Assembly: GCA_023374025.1 (NCBI GenBank)
Contig: SIJG01000048.1
Location: 330,511-394,510, forward strand
Reading direction: 5' to 3'
DNA from: Heterodera schachtii
Taxonomy: Eukaryota; Nematoda; Chromadorea; Rhabditida; Heteroderidae
DNA length: 64,000 bases
A program made the position numbers and the translations under genes. The notes beneath the pieces are model-generated. The model had not been told where the DNA came from and searched no databases. It saw only the letters and a list, made by a program, of their open reading frames with translations. This document shows positions 9,818 to 20,060 of this stretch, piece by piece (the first letter of the stretch is position 1; every line of letters starts with the position of its first letter).

Positions 9818-12700
9818 TCAGCTGCACATCCCGCATCCGGCTGTCGAAAGGTGATGTCCGTTTGGGCTCAGCTCACTGCCATTGCCTTGAAGTCCGCGCA
9901 TCATTGGTCGTCCATCAGCAGAAGGCGAAGTCGAACCCGGACACGAGGCGGTCAACTCGACCCAACCCCGATCAAATGGCAAAGTTCCTCGGCTCTTCTG
10001 GTCCGCTTCCGCTCTCATTGGCCAGAAAACACATTTTCGCCGAAACGAATTCAAATTTTTCCCAAAATTCGTTAGTGGGCCATTTCCATCAAGTGCGACA
10101 TTTCGTCCGACATTTTCTCGTGGAGGGTTTCTACCCAAATTCAGCCTTTTTCTCTCCAACTCCTCCCGGCCTTCCAAAATTTCAATTGTCCCTAATTGAA
10201 CTTTGGTTTTGCTTGAAAAAATCCTTTCACTTTTTCCCAAACTTTCACCACCGCTTTTTCTCACAAAAATTTTTCCCACTTTTTCCCTTTGGCCAGACTT
10301 TTTGTGATTTTTCTCATCACAATTTCTGATAATTCGGTTCGCAACATTGGGCACGATGTTCTTTGGTGCCTTTTCAGCTTTCTTCCGCTTTTGACGAAAG
10401 CTTGGCCGATGGCTGCTTTTGGTGGCACAAAATTCCGACGTCCGTTTATTTTCCGCTTCACTTGGGGTGCTCGAATTAGGAAAAATTGTCGTCTTTTTGC
10501 TCTCAAATTTCATTTGTTCTCCCGAATGAACCAAATTTTCGCTGCGAGATGATACGGTCGCCTGGTAAATGACGTGCACCGAATTTCGCTCTACATTATT
10601 AACTTCCGTAAAATTAATCATTTGATCGTTTACGCCGTCAAAAAGCTTAAAATTAAGCCGAGCTAATGCATTAGTCCCAAAAACAAATTCATAGCCAAAA
10701 GATGCGTGTGAGACGTGGAAACGAATCCACACACATTTTCCTTTCCTGACAATTGGGAGAGACACAATTCCAATACACTCAACTGCTTTTCCGTTGATGT
10801 CGACCACGCGCGTGCTGGGACGAGTTGGGCGAAGCTGTTCTGTATCGATTCTTTTTTCGGCCAACAATTTTACAAAGAATGGGAAAGAAACCATCGAAAC
10901 TTGGGCCCCTCCGTCCAACATACCTTTTGCCGTCAAGCCACAAACCGAGACATTAAGTGCCATTATTCTCCCGATCGAAACCTTATCCAAATTTTCCGTT
11001 GCCACTTTTTTGTTTCCATCCTTTTCAAACAACTTTTCCACCTCAGCAGGACTCATCGAAATACCACCAACAAAAAGATTTTGATTCTGTTGTGGAGGTT
11101 TTTCCTGTTGTTCAACAAGAAAATTTTGACGAACAAAATTTGATGAGCTGTTATTAGTCGGAATGCCTTGGTTTCGTTGAGGCGCCGCGCATTGCCTGGC
11201 AAAATGTCCGAATTTCCCGCAATTATAACAACTTGGGCGGTTTTGTTGCCGGTTATTTGCTTGCGCAAAATTTTCTTGGTGAAAATGCTGCTGCGTTGGC
11301 CGTGGGCTGTATTGGGGCGCGTGAAAATTGCTGTTAAATCTAGCAAAATTGTTGGGCCTTTGCATTGCGAGCTTTGATGCCTTTTGGGTTGCTTCGGCTC
11401 TCGCCGCTAGTGCAACAAATTCGTCGAAAATCATGGATGGTCGACGGGCCAACTCAAGAGTTAATGCTAACTCAGGATTTTGGAGCGCCCTTATGAAGTG
11501 ACGAATCGAATAGTCATCGTAAAGATGCTCGAGTAGTCCTGGGTATGCTTTTCTGACCAGCGAAGAAATGCGGTCCGCCAAATCGTCAATTTTCTCATTG
11601 TTTCGGCGATAGGCACCAGACATCAGCTCTTCAAATGCCGACATTTGCCTAGCATCTGTCTCCTCCAGCAGATTTATCATCGCCCTCTTTACGCTGTCAT
11701 ACCGAAATGGGTTGTTGGCAACCGCAACATTGAATGCGCGTTCGGCACGCCCCAAACATTTTGATCGGAGTGCGCTTAAGCGCTTCGCTTCAGGCCATTC
11801 CTCGGTTGCGACATCAAAATGCCGGAAAAACGATCGGACGGCATCTGCCCCGGAGCTCCCTTTAAGTTCAGGCAGAGAATTTAACGTCATAGCGTATGAA
11901 AAGTTGTCCAGGCTTTTAATTGCCTGTGCCAAAATCATATCATGCATTTCACTCCTTCGAATTTCCTGTATGTTATTAGCATGAGGAAAATTTTGGTTTT
12001 GAATGTAAATGTGCTCGTTATTCGGATGCACATTTCGATTTGGTTCTACATTTACACTTCTCCCATCACAACGGTCATTGGGATTTTCGTATCCGACATT
12101 GTCAATTCTACGGGCTGTTTGCCGCTCCAAATTCTGTTGAAAGTTCTCAATTTGTTGCTGCGGGTTGTTGATGAAAAGAATGTTCTCCGTTTGAGCGTTC
12201 ATAGCCAGATGTTCGGCCGAATTCGTTGCCATGTGAGGTTGGTGGTTGGCCGATTGGCGCAGAGCTGTCAATTGTGAGTGAACAGCCATTTGACGCACAA
12301 AAACTGGGTGGGCATCGTCCACTCTCGGCTGCGTATACTGCACATCATTTCTCGCCGACCCAATAGCATTCCCATGTCCTTGTCCCATTGAATTGCTAAA
12401 ATTTCGGTCCACACCATGCAATACACTCACTGGAGTTGATTCATGGACGGGGGGATAGATAGGCACTAATCCCGCAGTGTTCAAATTGCTTACTCCCAAT
12501 CCGTTTTCCAACCGATTTGACAAAAATCCTTCACTTAATTCTCCAAAACCATTTTCTCTCATATTTCTGTTGCTTACACGTAAACCTGAGTTCACCATCG
12601 GTGCATTCGTCGCGTTTTGTGCCATTTCATCCATCACAATAACCACTGAGTTGCTGGTGTTTGTTGTTTGCCGCGTTAGCGGTGGTGATCTCACAAACAT
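9818..12700 (-). CDS. gag: Retrotransposon Gag polyprotein with zinc knuckle and protease-like segment
   Basis: 960-residue structural polyprotein. The N-terminal third is Asn/Gln-rich and low complexity. Around residues 270-440 lies a capsid-like region with FFRHFDVATEEWPEAKRLSA, typical of Ty3/gypsy Gag. A CCHC zinc knuckle (CYNCGKFGHFARQC) follows near residue 490. Further on, LDGGAQVSMV resembles a retropepsin active-site loop, but with DGGA in place of the usual DSGA/DTGA, so it may be inactive. The tail is Lys/Arg-rich. The ATG is the first in frame after the primer-binding region. There is no pol frame downstream before the 3' LTR. Confidence 0.9.
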   Translation of the reverse strand: MFVRSPPLTRQTTNTSNSVVIVMDEMAQNATNAPMVNSGLRVSNRNMRENGFGELSEGFLSNRLENGLGVSNLNTAGLVPIYPPVHESTPVSVLHGVDRNFSNSMGQGHGNAIGSARNDVQYTQPRVDDAHPVFVRQMAVHSQLTALRQSANHQPHMATNSAEHLAMNAQTENILFINNPQQQIENFQQNLERQTARRIDNVGYENPNDRCDGRSVNVEPNRNVHPNNEHIYIQNQNFPHANNIQEIRRSEMHDMILAQAIKSLDNFSYAMTLNSLPELKGSSGADAVRSFFRHFDVATEEWPEAKRLSALRSKCLGRAERAFNVAVANNPFRYDSVKRAMINLLEETDARQMSAFEELMSGAYRRNNEKIDDLADRISSLVRKAYPGLLEHLYDDYSIRHFIRALQNPELALTLELARRPSMIFDEFVALAARAEATQKASKLAMQRPNNFARFNSNFHAPQYSPRPTQQHFHQENFAQANNRQQNRPSCYNCGKFGHFARQCAAPQRNQGIPTNNSSSNFVRQNFLVEQQEKPPQQNQNLFVGGISMSPAEVEKLFEKDGNKKVATENLDKVSIGRIMALNVSVCGLTAKGMLDGGAQVSMVSFPFFVKLLAEKRIDTEQLRPTRPSTRVVDINGKAVECIGIVSLPIVRKGKCVWIRFHVSHASFGYEFVFGTNALARLNFKLFDGVNDQMINFTEVNNVERNSVHVIYQATVSSRSENLVHSGEQMKFESKKTTIFPNSSTPSEAENKRTSEFCATKSSHRPSFRQKRKKAEKAPKNIVPNVANRIIRNCDEKNHKKSGQREKVGKIFVRKSGGESLGKSERIFSSKTKVQLGTIEILEGREELERKRLNLGRNPPRENVGRNVALDGNGPLTNFGKNLNSFRRKCVFWPMRAEADQKSRGTLPFDRGWVELTASCPGSTSPSADGRPMMRGLQGNGSELSPNGHHLSTAGCGMCS

Positions 12701-13040
12701 TTCCTTTTAACCGTCTTGGTTCAATTCCAAAATCAATTTAAGACAACTCTTCTGTCTTTGAGCTGGTGAAAATGGAGAGTAAGCGCCTCAGTGTTTGAGC
12801 AATCTTCGACAAATTTCAACAATTCCAAATTTTTGGGCACTTTCTCAGTCTTTGAGCAAAAAATTTTATGCAATTTCTCAATCTTTGAGCAATTTGCAAA
12901 TGCTGTCCGCTGCGTTTATTCCCGGTCTTCGGGCTCTAACAACGCCGCAGATATGAAAGTCGAAGTCGAAAAACAAAAGCCGAATTTGATCTCCTCCCAA
13001 ATTTAAAATCAAAGAAAACCTGCAGTGAGCTTACCCAAAA

Positions 13041-13054
13041 CGTCAGGAGCGCCA
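13041..13054 (-). promoter_or_regulatory. Putative tRNA primer binding site of the Gag element
   Basis: On the minus strand TGGCGCTCCTGACG directly follows (overlaps by one base) the 5' LTR end. Primer binding sites begin with TGG, complementary to the CCA tail of a tRNA. The matching tRNA was not identified. Confidence 0.55.
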
Positions 13055-13327
13055 CGTAATATAATTTTGATTCACCGCACTCGAAGAACACTCGACACAC
13101 ACCAAATGACCAAATAGGCTTACAACTTTATTAAAAACCAAACACACAACAAATCAAACAAAGTCGGAAGACGAGGTGGGAAACAGACAATCAATCAAAT
13201 CCAAAATTACGGAGAACAGCAAAACTTTAAGAGGGGAGGAGAAGTCAATGAAAAAAGAATGAACAAAATAAATATCAATAAAAGGTCAAAACGCCAAACA
13301 AAATAGCACTAATTTAAATAATAACAC
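13054..13327 (-). repeat. 5' LTR (relative to element on minus strand)
   Basis: 274 bp, partner of 9515-9783. Its first bases on the plus strand (ACGTAATATAATTTTGATTC) differ from the partner, while the rest is identical as read. Confidence 0.9.
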
Positions 13328-13746
13328 AGTCAGCTTGTTTTGTCATATCTTTGAAAATGCAAATAATAAATAATAATAATAATAAATTTAGGAAGGTAAA
13401 AATTACATTAAAGTTTTAAGGGAATAAAATAATTTATTTATTTATTTTAAAAATAAAATTAAATTCCTTTTTAGTTAAATTCATCATCAGGCGAGGCAGA
13501 CTGAAAAGTGCGAATTTTCAGACACAAATAACTCAAATTTATTTGAACACCAAATCTGTTTAATTATTATGAAACGCAAATTTTGAAAAAAATTGCTTTG
13601 ATCGTTAGGTTTCAAAATGCAACTGAACAAACATAAAAAATTCAACTAAAGTTTTTGTGTGAAAATTTTTTTCTCATTTTTATATATATAAATATAAGTA
13701 TATATTGAAGTTATTAATTCCCGACAAAGTAAACTTTAAAATTCCA

Positions 13747-15321
13747 ATGGCCTCTTTGAAGTTGGCACTTTTGTGCCATTTATGCTTGTTGCGGCTTGGC
13801 ATTGTTTGTGCAGTGTACAAAGGTGCCGACATCAGTTTTCTCACACAGCAGGAAAAGGAAGGGCAACCCTTTCTCGACTGTAACGGCAAAAAAACAGATC
13901 TGTTTACGTTGATGAAGTCATACAGCATGAACGCGGTCCGACTGCGCGTTTGGGTAAGACAAGTGATCAAAAAATATTAAGGAAAACAAAGGGCATGATG
14001 GGTCTAATGTTTAAGGACATATGAATGGATTTAAGGCAAAGCACAGCCACCCTTTTTAAGGACATTAAGGGCAGAAAAAACATAAAATGTAAATTAATTC
14101 ACATTTTAAAAAAGACTAATGGATGCATCTCCGAAGCTCAGGCAGGGTAAGTTCGAAAAAGCAAGTCATTAAGGGCTCTGTTTTTTAAATTTTCGGCATA
14201 GGTAAACTGATTGAAATCATGGCAAGTTAATAGAGTATGCCAAGACTTGAGATTGAGAGCTGAACTCGAGAAAATTGAATGAACCCACGAATCGAAACTG
14301 TGAATGAAACCCGAGACTTGATAACAGAATTAACAAAGAATGAGAATCAACGCGAGACTTGGAATTATAACAGAAACCGAGAATTGAGCCCAAGAACCGA
14401 AATCGAGAATGGAACCCGACCCTCAAGACTGAGAAAGCAAAAATACCGAGAAATGAGTTTAAGGTGAACCCGGCCGGCGGATGGTGTAACAAGGAGGATA
14501 CGCTGAACAAGGCCCATTCCTTGGAACAACTCGTCACTGACGTGTACAAGCACACTTATGAAGTGTTAAGCTATCTGAAAAGCAATGGCATCTCCGTGTT
14601 GTGGGTCCAGGTGATTAGTGAAATCGCTTTCAATTTTTTAAGATATTATGCTAGGTGGGAACACACATAAATATCCCGATATTCTGATACCGAAAAAGTC
14701 GTCTGTTTTCTCGAGTGTGTTGTGACTCGAGACCGAGATTCTCGAGTGACATAGAACTAATGGCGGGACTCACTCGGCCAATTGGTGACTATGTATAAAA
14801 ATTTGTTTGTCAGAGTAATTTATGCCAGGACTAGTCTTGGTCAGAAATCATTTATTTATTTTGGTCCAAAATTATGTATTTTTCCAACAAATCATTAGGT
14901 TGGCAACGAGATCAACAATGGCATGCTGTGGCCCATTGCCAAAACGCCAAATTATGCTGCCATCTCAAAATTGATCAATAGCGGTTACAAGGCATCAAAA
15001 GCAGTTTACCCAAATGCTCTGGTAAATTTTTAAATCTATTGAGAACTCTGTAATTCGGAAACGATAATCTTGTAGAGGCTACGGTAATTAATTAAATTTT
15101 CGGTGATCGTACATTTGGCAAGCGGCTCTAGAACCACCCAATTCAATTCATACTTTGAAGCGCTGAAGAAAGCTGGCACGAACTATGATGCTGTTGGCAT
15201 TTCGCATTACCCAAACAAGAGTAATTGGCAGCAATTAAATGCACAGTCGGAGATAACGATGAAACAAATGATTAGCAAGTATGGTAGCGGGGAATTTTGT
15301 ATTCCGTCGGCACTTAATTAG
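13747..15321 (+). pseudogene. GH53 arabinogalactan endo-beta-1,4-galactanase, truncated/damaged
   Basis: Secreted enzyme family that cuts beta-1,4-galactan side chains of plant pectin. In plant-parasitic nematodes it is regarded as acquired from bacteria. Exons: 13747-13953 (signal peptide of about 22 residues, then YKGADISFL and NAVRLRVW), 14464-14610 (VNPAGGWCNKEDTLNKA), 14899-15021 (VGNEINNGMLWPIAKTP, with the NE acid/base glutamate), and 15103-15321 (GISHYPNKSNW). Exons 1-3 keep phase 0 with GT donors and AG acceptors. The fourth exon would start after TTTTCG, so the expected AG acceptor is CG, and an in-frame TAA lies just upstream. The frame ends SKYGSGEFCIPSALN, before the C-terminal strand that carries the nucleophile glutamate in this family. 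No further GH53 exon was found up to 15.9 kb. It is probably a decaying copy; rescue by non-canonical splicing or an unseen exon is possible. Confidence 0.88.
14240..14460. repeat. Degenerate tandem repeat in GH53 intron 1
   Basis: Repeats of the type GAGACTTG-AAT--AACCGAGA occur about eight times with drift. Open frames here are by-products and contribute nothing to the GH53 product. Confidence 0.55.
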
Positions 15322-15392
15322 AAGCAAAAAGAACAGAAAGTAAGAATTCCGTTACATCATTCATAAATTAAAATCGACAGAAACTTACCCAG

Positions 15393-15596
15393 TTAGTGTG
15401 TGTTCTTGGAATGATACGGTAGATAGCACTTTTGGTGTGTATGGATAGTTTGGGCAAATTCACCAAAGCGATCACTTCGTACAAGCGTTACTGAACAATG
15501 ATCACTGACGGCATTGACATCGATGCCGATCATAATACAAAATAACAAATTGGGCATAGCAAAGAAATATAATATATGTATTATCGAATTTGACAA
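15393..15596 (-). CDS. Possible small secreted protein exon (uncertain)
   Basis: On the minus strand an ATG near 15556 starts MPNLLFCIMIGIDVNA, a signal-peptide-like segment, followed by VSDHCSVTLVRSDRFGEF and a stop. A good donor GTAAGT sits a few bases after the stop, so an intron in the 3' UTR or a shifted frame is possible. The product is not recognised. The sequence is more GC-balanced than its surroundings. Confidence 0.25.
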   Translation of the reverse strand: MSNSIIHILYFFAMPNLLFCIMIGIDVNAVSDHCSVTLVRSDRFGEFAQTIHTHQKCYLPYHSKNTH

Positions 15597-15915
15597 AATG
15601 GTCGTTGGATCTCGAAGTTTTCAGCTGCTAGTTCAATTTATAAAAATAATTTTATCAGAAAAAAGACCGATTTTATCCTCGAACATCTTGAACCGTATTC
15701 AATTTGCAATCGTTGGGTGAAAAGATAAAGAATAAAATTTTTTGGGACTTTTATGCAAAATACACCAAATTTTTCCAATTTTGAGCATGTATTTTCTCAC
15801 ATATTCTCGGAACTTCAGGAATTTAATATGGGCAAAAAAAGCCCAGACAATGAGAGTCCTTCAAAAAGAGGAAAGTTAACAAAGGAGCCGCCAAACATAC
15901 TCATATTTTTCAAAT

Positions 15916-16174
15916 CGGACCAGGAAAAAACGTCGCCAGCCAAAACGTCGCCGGACGAATTTTTGGACCATAACTTTTTTTCTTTCGCAAGATTTTTGAG
16001 TTCCCTCTGGCCATAACTTTTTTGAAACTTAACGAAAATTTTTGAAATTTTGCAAAATAAAAACTAAACACATAGAGCTCTCGAACAACACAAAGAATAC
16101 TTAATTTGATTGACAATGAACAAAGTTATGGTCCAAAAAGTCGTCCGGCGACGTTTCGGCCTGCGCACCCATAT
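15916..16174. mobile_element. MITE with about 35-bp terminal inverted repeats
   Basis: Inner arms AAACGTCGCCGGACGA at the left and their complement TCGTCCGGCGACGTTT at the right extend through TTTTTGGACCATAACTTT. The insertion is bounded by a 15-bp direct repeat TCATATTTTTCAAAT (15901-15915 and 16175-16189), longer than a typical target duplication. Family unknown. Confidence 0.8.
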
Positions 16175-17330
16175 TCATATTTTTCAAATATGTCTTGATT
16201 TTGCTGTTTGTTGTCCTGGCGTATGTATTCAATATGCATTTTTTGGAGGTAAATTAATGTAAAAAGATTTTATTTTGGAGGGGGGTGGAAGTTTGGGCAC
16301 CAGAAATTTGGGCACCAGAAATTTGGGCACCGGGAATCTTGGGCACTAAATTAAGGATTTAAAAATAAAAATGTTTTTAATTGAATATTTAAATTGCAAA
16401 CATCCAATTTAAAAGCAGAGTAAATTTTATTGAGTAAATTTTAATCAAGTTAGGAATCGAAATTTTTTGAACGATATCCGCTCAATTGAGCATGCTTATT
16501 TTGCTAGACTCATTAAAATTCATTCTATATCAATGTCAACATAGCGTCTGTATAACCTATTTGTATTATTACAAGGCTCGGTCTATTCAAGACTTTTAAA
16601 TTTTATGAGTTTAAACATAATTAGACGGATCATTTGATGATATTTCGGGCCCAACTAATCCGGGTATTCAGAGCTATTCAAACAATAATTAGTACACGTT
16701 TAATTCTACGCTTAAACAGCTGTAAGAATTGATCAAATAATAAGATTACCAGGTTTTTTACATAAATTTTTTAATTTTCAACAAAATATAAATTTTTAAG
16801 CACAGGTATTGTTAAAAAATTTCTAAATTTTAATGATTTATATTAGGGTTGCAACCCCGACCCCGCCCAGACCGCGAACCCCGACATTTTTGGCCATTTT
16901 CGGGATTAACCCCGACCCCGAACCTTAAGCAAAAAATTTATACTAAATTTGGATTTTTTTTAATAAGTAAATTTGTTTATATTTATATGTTTGTAATGTG
17001 GTTTAGTGGTTAGTTCGTCACACTGACATTACTTTCCGTCATTAGTTCTATACCGGCTAGCGTTTTTTAAAAAAATTTTTTTATGTGATAATAGGATTTT
17101 ATAAACCAAAAATACCCATGAAATCAATCATCCTTGACATAATTTATTGACGTATTTAACCCAATATTCCTGCAGTTAAAATTAAAAATTCAATTTTTTG
17201 ACTAAATCATCAAAATTTAATATATTCCAAAATAATTTTGACAAAAAAACCAAGAAAAAAACAATATCAGAAATTCATAAATTTTTTGGTGAAACTCTGT
17301 TACAAGATAGACCATAAATTTCAAAATTCG

Positions 17331-17362
17331 CCCGGCGCTGCCTATCGGCACCGCCGGACCCC
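17331..17362 (+). repeat. GC-rich palindrome family member 2
   Basis: GCGCTGCCTATCGGCACCGC within an AT-rich element, same orientation as the member at 4148. Confidence 0.75.
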
Positions 17363-17660
17363 TTAGAATTGGTTTTATTGGTTGTTTAGTTTGCTAAAAA
17401 TCTTTAGAAAAAGAGCGCCGCGAAAAAAGATGATTCGAAAAACAAAAAAAAGAAAGGTGATCAGAAATTTTTGGGCATTTTTTTGAATAAAATCCTCTAT
17501 TTTTATTTGGGGGCCAGGCGCCGGAGGAAAAATTTGAAATTTTGACTATTTTTTACAGATTTTCATTGAAAATTGGCCATTTTAAATGCCTTATGCGTTT
17601 TTAATTAATTCTATACAAAAATAATGATGAAATAAAAAAGCACCTAAAATTATTAATGAA

Positions 17661-18246
17661 CAGGGCTGCAAAAAATATGCAAAAGCATATTTTTTTCCTG
17701 GCTTCTCCATGCTCTAAATAGTAGGAAAAACACTTTCTTTTTTGTGTTTGCTTATAAAAATCGGGACTTTTATTTGCATATTTTTGCATATTTTGGGCCT
17801 TTATGCATATTTTGCATATTTTGGGTTTTTCTGCATTTTTATGCATATTTTGCCATTTTCTCGAAAATTTGTTAACAAAAATGCAATAAAAACGGAAAAT
17901 ACACCCCTAAGAATCGACCGAAAATTTTAAAAAACACATCACTAAGAATTGGAAAATTTTCTCAAAAATTCTTCCCCAAAATGTTTTTTTTTCATGACAA
18001 AATTTTTGATTTAAAAATGTCAATATTTGCTAAGAGAATTTTATAAAAGAACTGTAGCTCATTGTCAAGTGTACTAATGAAAAAAATTTTTTAAAGTTAA
18101 TTTGCACCCCTAATTTTCAAGTTTTTTGTGCATATTTGGTGCATATTTTGCGATTTTTGTGCATATTTAGTGCATATTTCACGACTTTATTTGCATATTT
18201 ATGCGTATATTTTGGCCACTTTTTGTGCATATTTTTTGCAGCCCTG
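17661..18246. mobile_element. hAT-type MITE, innermost level of the nest
   Basis: The terminal inverted repeat is CAGGGCTGCAAAAAATATGC. The exact 8-bp duplication TTAATGAA lies at 17653-17660 and 18247-18254. The interior is rich in TTTGCATATTTTGCATATT repeats. No coding capacity. Confidence 0.9.
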
Positions 18247-18710
18247 TTAATGAATAATTAAAAAAATTTTAAGCAAAATAATATAAAGTTTATTGACTAT
18301 ATGGCATAAAGAAAAAAATTGAAAAACCCCGACCCCGACCCCGAACGATTTGGCAACCCCGACCCCGAACCCCGACGCTTCCAACCCCGAACCCCGAATT
18401 TTCCAACCCCGACGTCGGGGTTGCAACCCTAATTTATATAACCATTTTACATTTTTTTTTGAAATCTCTTACTCTGGTGCCCAAACTTCCCGGTGCTCAA
18501 ATTTCTGGTGCCCAAACTTCATGTCGCCATTTTGGATTCATTCATTTGTAATTGTCCTTATTTTTTTTCATTTGTACTGACTTTTTATAACCAAAGAAAA
18601 GCAATTAATTCTCATTTTTACTTTATTAAATAATTAGCAAAAAAAAAAAAAAAATTAAAATTTCCGTAATTTCCGTCATCAAATTGTATTCATTAATCAT
18701 CTAAGTGAAA

Positions 18711-19475
18711 ATGAAATCATTTATTTTATTATTTTTAATATTATTTTTGATCAACAAAATTTGTCAAATTGAATAAACGAAGAAAAAGTTGCAGGAAAAG
18801 TCTTTTGATGAAAATATTTGGAGAAAAATTAGATGAAAATAAGAAAAAACAGAAAAAATTGAAAAATATTATAAAATAAAAGAAATAATTAAGCAAAAAG
18901 GAAGAAAATATTCAACAAAAGAATGGAATAAAATTGAAATAAAAATAGCAAAAAAATTGGGAACAAACCAAACTTATATAAAAAATGGATTAAAGCATTT
19001 GGTCTTCAAAAACAAATACATAAAAACTTTTGAATCAAAAAATGATGAACAAAAGTTAGAAATTGTTCTAAAATTCACTGGATTGGCAAATGAATATAAA
19101 CAAAAAAGAAAATATGCAGCAAAAGAATGGAAACAAAATTATGCCGAAATTTGTAAGAAAATTGGAGTAAAATATGCGACAATTGAGAGATGGAAGAAAC
19201 AATTTGGAAGGGGAGCCGGAAAATCCGACACTGGAAAATCCGACACTGGAAAATCCGACACCGGAAAATCCGACACTGGAAAATCCGACACAAGCGGAAA
19301 ATCCGACACCGCTGGAAAATCCGACACTAGCGGAAGATCCGGCACTGGAAAATCCGACACCGGAAAATCCGACACTGGAAAATCCGACACAAGCGGAAAA
19401 TCCGACACCGCTGGAAAATCCGACACTAGCGGAAGATCCGGCACTGGAAAATCCGACACCAACTTTAAATTTTAA
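18711..19475 (+). pseudogene. Secreted HTH-repeat family, copy 1 (frame broken, GKSDT-expanded tail)
   Basis: The ATG at 18711 opens a signal peptide (MKSFILLFLILFLINKICQ), followed at once by TAA where intact relatives read on into EKKKLQQKSFDE. An extra A shifts the frame again. From about 18890 the frame is readable: KQKGRKYSTKEWNKIEIKIA, then KKLGTNQTYI (HTH unit 1), a shifted stretch, and KRKYAAKEWKQNYAEICKKI with ATIERWKKQFG (HTH unit 2). It ends in an array of GKSDT pentapeptides and NFKF-stop. Function unknown. The HTH units resemble homeodomain-like or transposase-type DNA-binding folds. Relatives lie at 44.7-51.4 kb and 62.5 kb. Confidence 0.7.
19218..19461 (+). repeat. 15/18-bp coding minisatellite (GKSDT units)
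   Basis: Units GGAAAATCCGACACT (GKSDT), with 18-bp variants adding Ser or Ala and one GRSGT variant. A 99-bp higher-order block (three GKSDT, then S-GKSDT-A-GKSDT-S-GRSGT) is present twice in a row. All units keep the reading frame. Confidence 0.9.
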
Positions 19476-19957
19476 AATTTTTTTGATTCTTTGAGTTAAT
19501 ATCTGCCTAGGTTTACCATGTTCTATAATTGAATTTACAGAGAATTGTTTTGTTTTGCGTCGATTTTTTCACGAAAAATGATCTGATCAGCTTCGGTTGC
19601 CTGCTGGGGAGGATTAGGTCCAGGCGAATTCTCATGATTTGCCCTTTTCTTAAGACATTGACAAACTTATGGGGTGGGCTGGAACCGAATGATTCGAGAA
19701 CAGAGGACGGAATGGCATGCAAAATGGAGAATATCCCCAGTCCCATATACTAAAAACAGTTAAGCACTTTTTATATTCTCGGTTCCCAAGGATCACAGAG
19801 ATTATTTTAATTATTTTTTGAGATAATCGAAAAAGGGAATACAAAAATATATAAATATATGTGCCTACCTTAGATAGATTTTATGGCAATAAAAATATTT
19901 ATTTTGAATAACTTTAGTACTTTAACTTTATTATGTATTTTAAAATCAAAAAATTAT
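19476..19957. other. Spacer between inverted GKSDT segments
   Basis: About 480 bp without a recognised gene. Short frames on both strands (such as 19529-19753) have some GC-richer segments but no identifiable motif. Confidence 0.35.
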
Positions 19958-20040
19958 TTTTAAAATTTAAAGTTGGTGTCGGATCTTCCGCTAGTGTCGG
20001 ATTTTCCAGCGGTGTCGGATTTTCCGGTGTCGGATTTTCC
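19955..20040 (-). repeat. Inverted partial copy of the GKSDT tail
   Basis: Reads on the minus strand as four GKSDT-type units followed by the same CCAACTTTAAATTTTAAAA end as copy 1. With 19400-19485 it forms an inverted repeat around a 480-bp spacer. Confidence 0.8.
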
Positions 20041-20060
20041 TAGAGCCATTTGGAAGTAGC

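Larger units (their letters stand above)
9515..13327 (-). mobile_element. LTR retrotransposon with Gag only (non-autonomous), minus orientation
   Basis: Two direct LTRs (9515-9783 and 13054-13327) enclose a single long Gag frame. The insertion is flanked by a 4-bp duplication AGTC (9511-9514 and 13328-13331). No reverse transcriptase, RNase H or integrase is present, so any mobility would depend on another element. About 210 bp of the LTRs are identical as read, and the Gag frame is uninterrupted, which point to recent insertion. The Gag character suggests a Ty3/gypsy-like lineage; BEL/Pao cannot be excluded. It lies about 420 bp upstream of the GH53 gene start. Confidence 0.9.
16844..18431. 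mobile_element. hAT-type MITE nested in the previous element
   Basis: The terminal inverted repeat is TAGGGTTGCAACCCCGACC, followed by repeated CCCCGACCCCGAACC blocks at both ends. An exact 8-bp target duplication ATTTATAT lies at 16836-16843 and 18432-18439. No transposase frame. The interior includes a GC-rich palindrome (17331-17362) and the element 17661-18246. Confidence 0.9.
16280..18528. mobile_element. DNA transposon-derived element, outer shell of a three-level nest
   Basis: Ends carry GAAGTTTGGGCACC (left) and GGTGCCCAAACTTC (right), each followed inward by extra GGGCACC copies. The exact 8-bp duplication ATTTTGGA flanks it (16272-16279 and 18529-18536), as for hAT elements. The interior at 16510-16810 matches 57130-57400, a second partial copy of the family. 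It is interrupted by 16844-18431. Confidence 0.85.

Noticed and set aside
9862..11377. Several plus-strand frames over 60 residues at 9.85-12.7 kb
   Set aside because: They are opposite-strand shadows of the 960-residue Gag frame, which has clear zinc-knuckle and capsid motifs.
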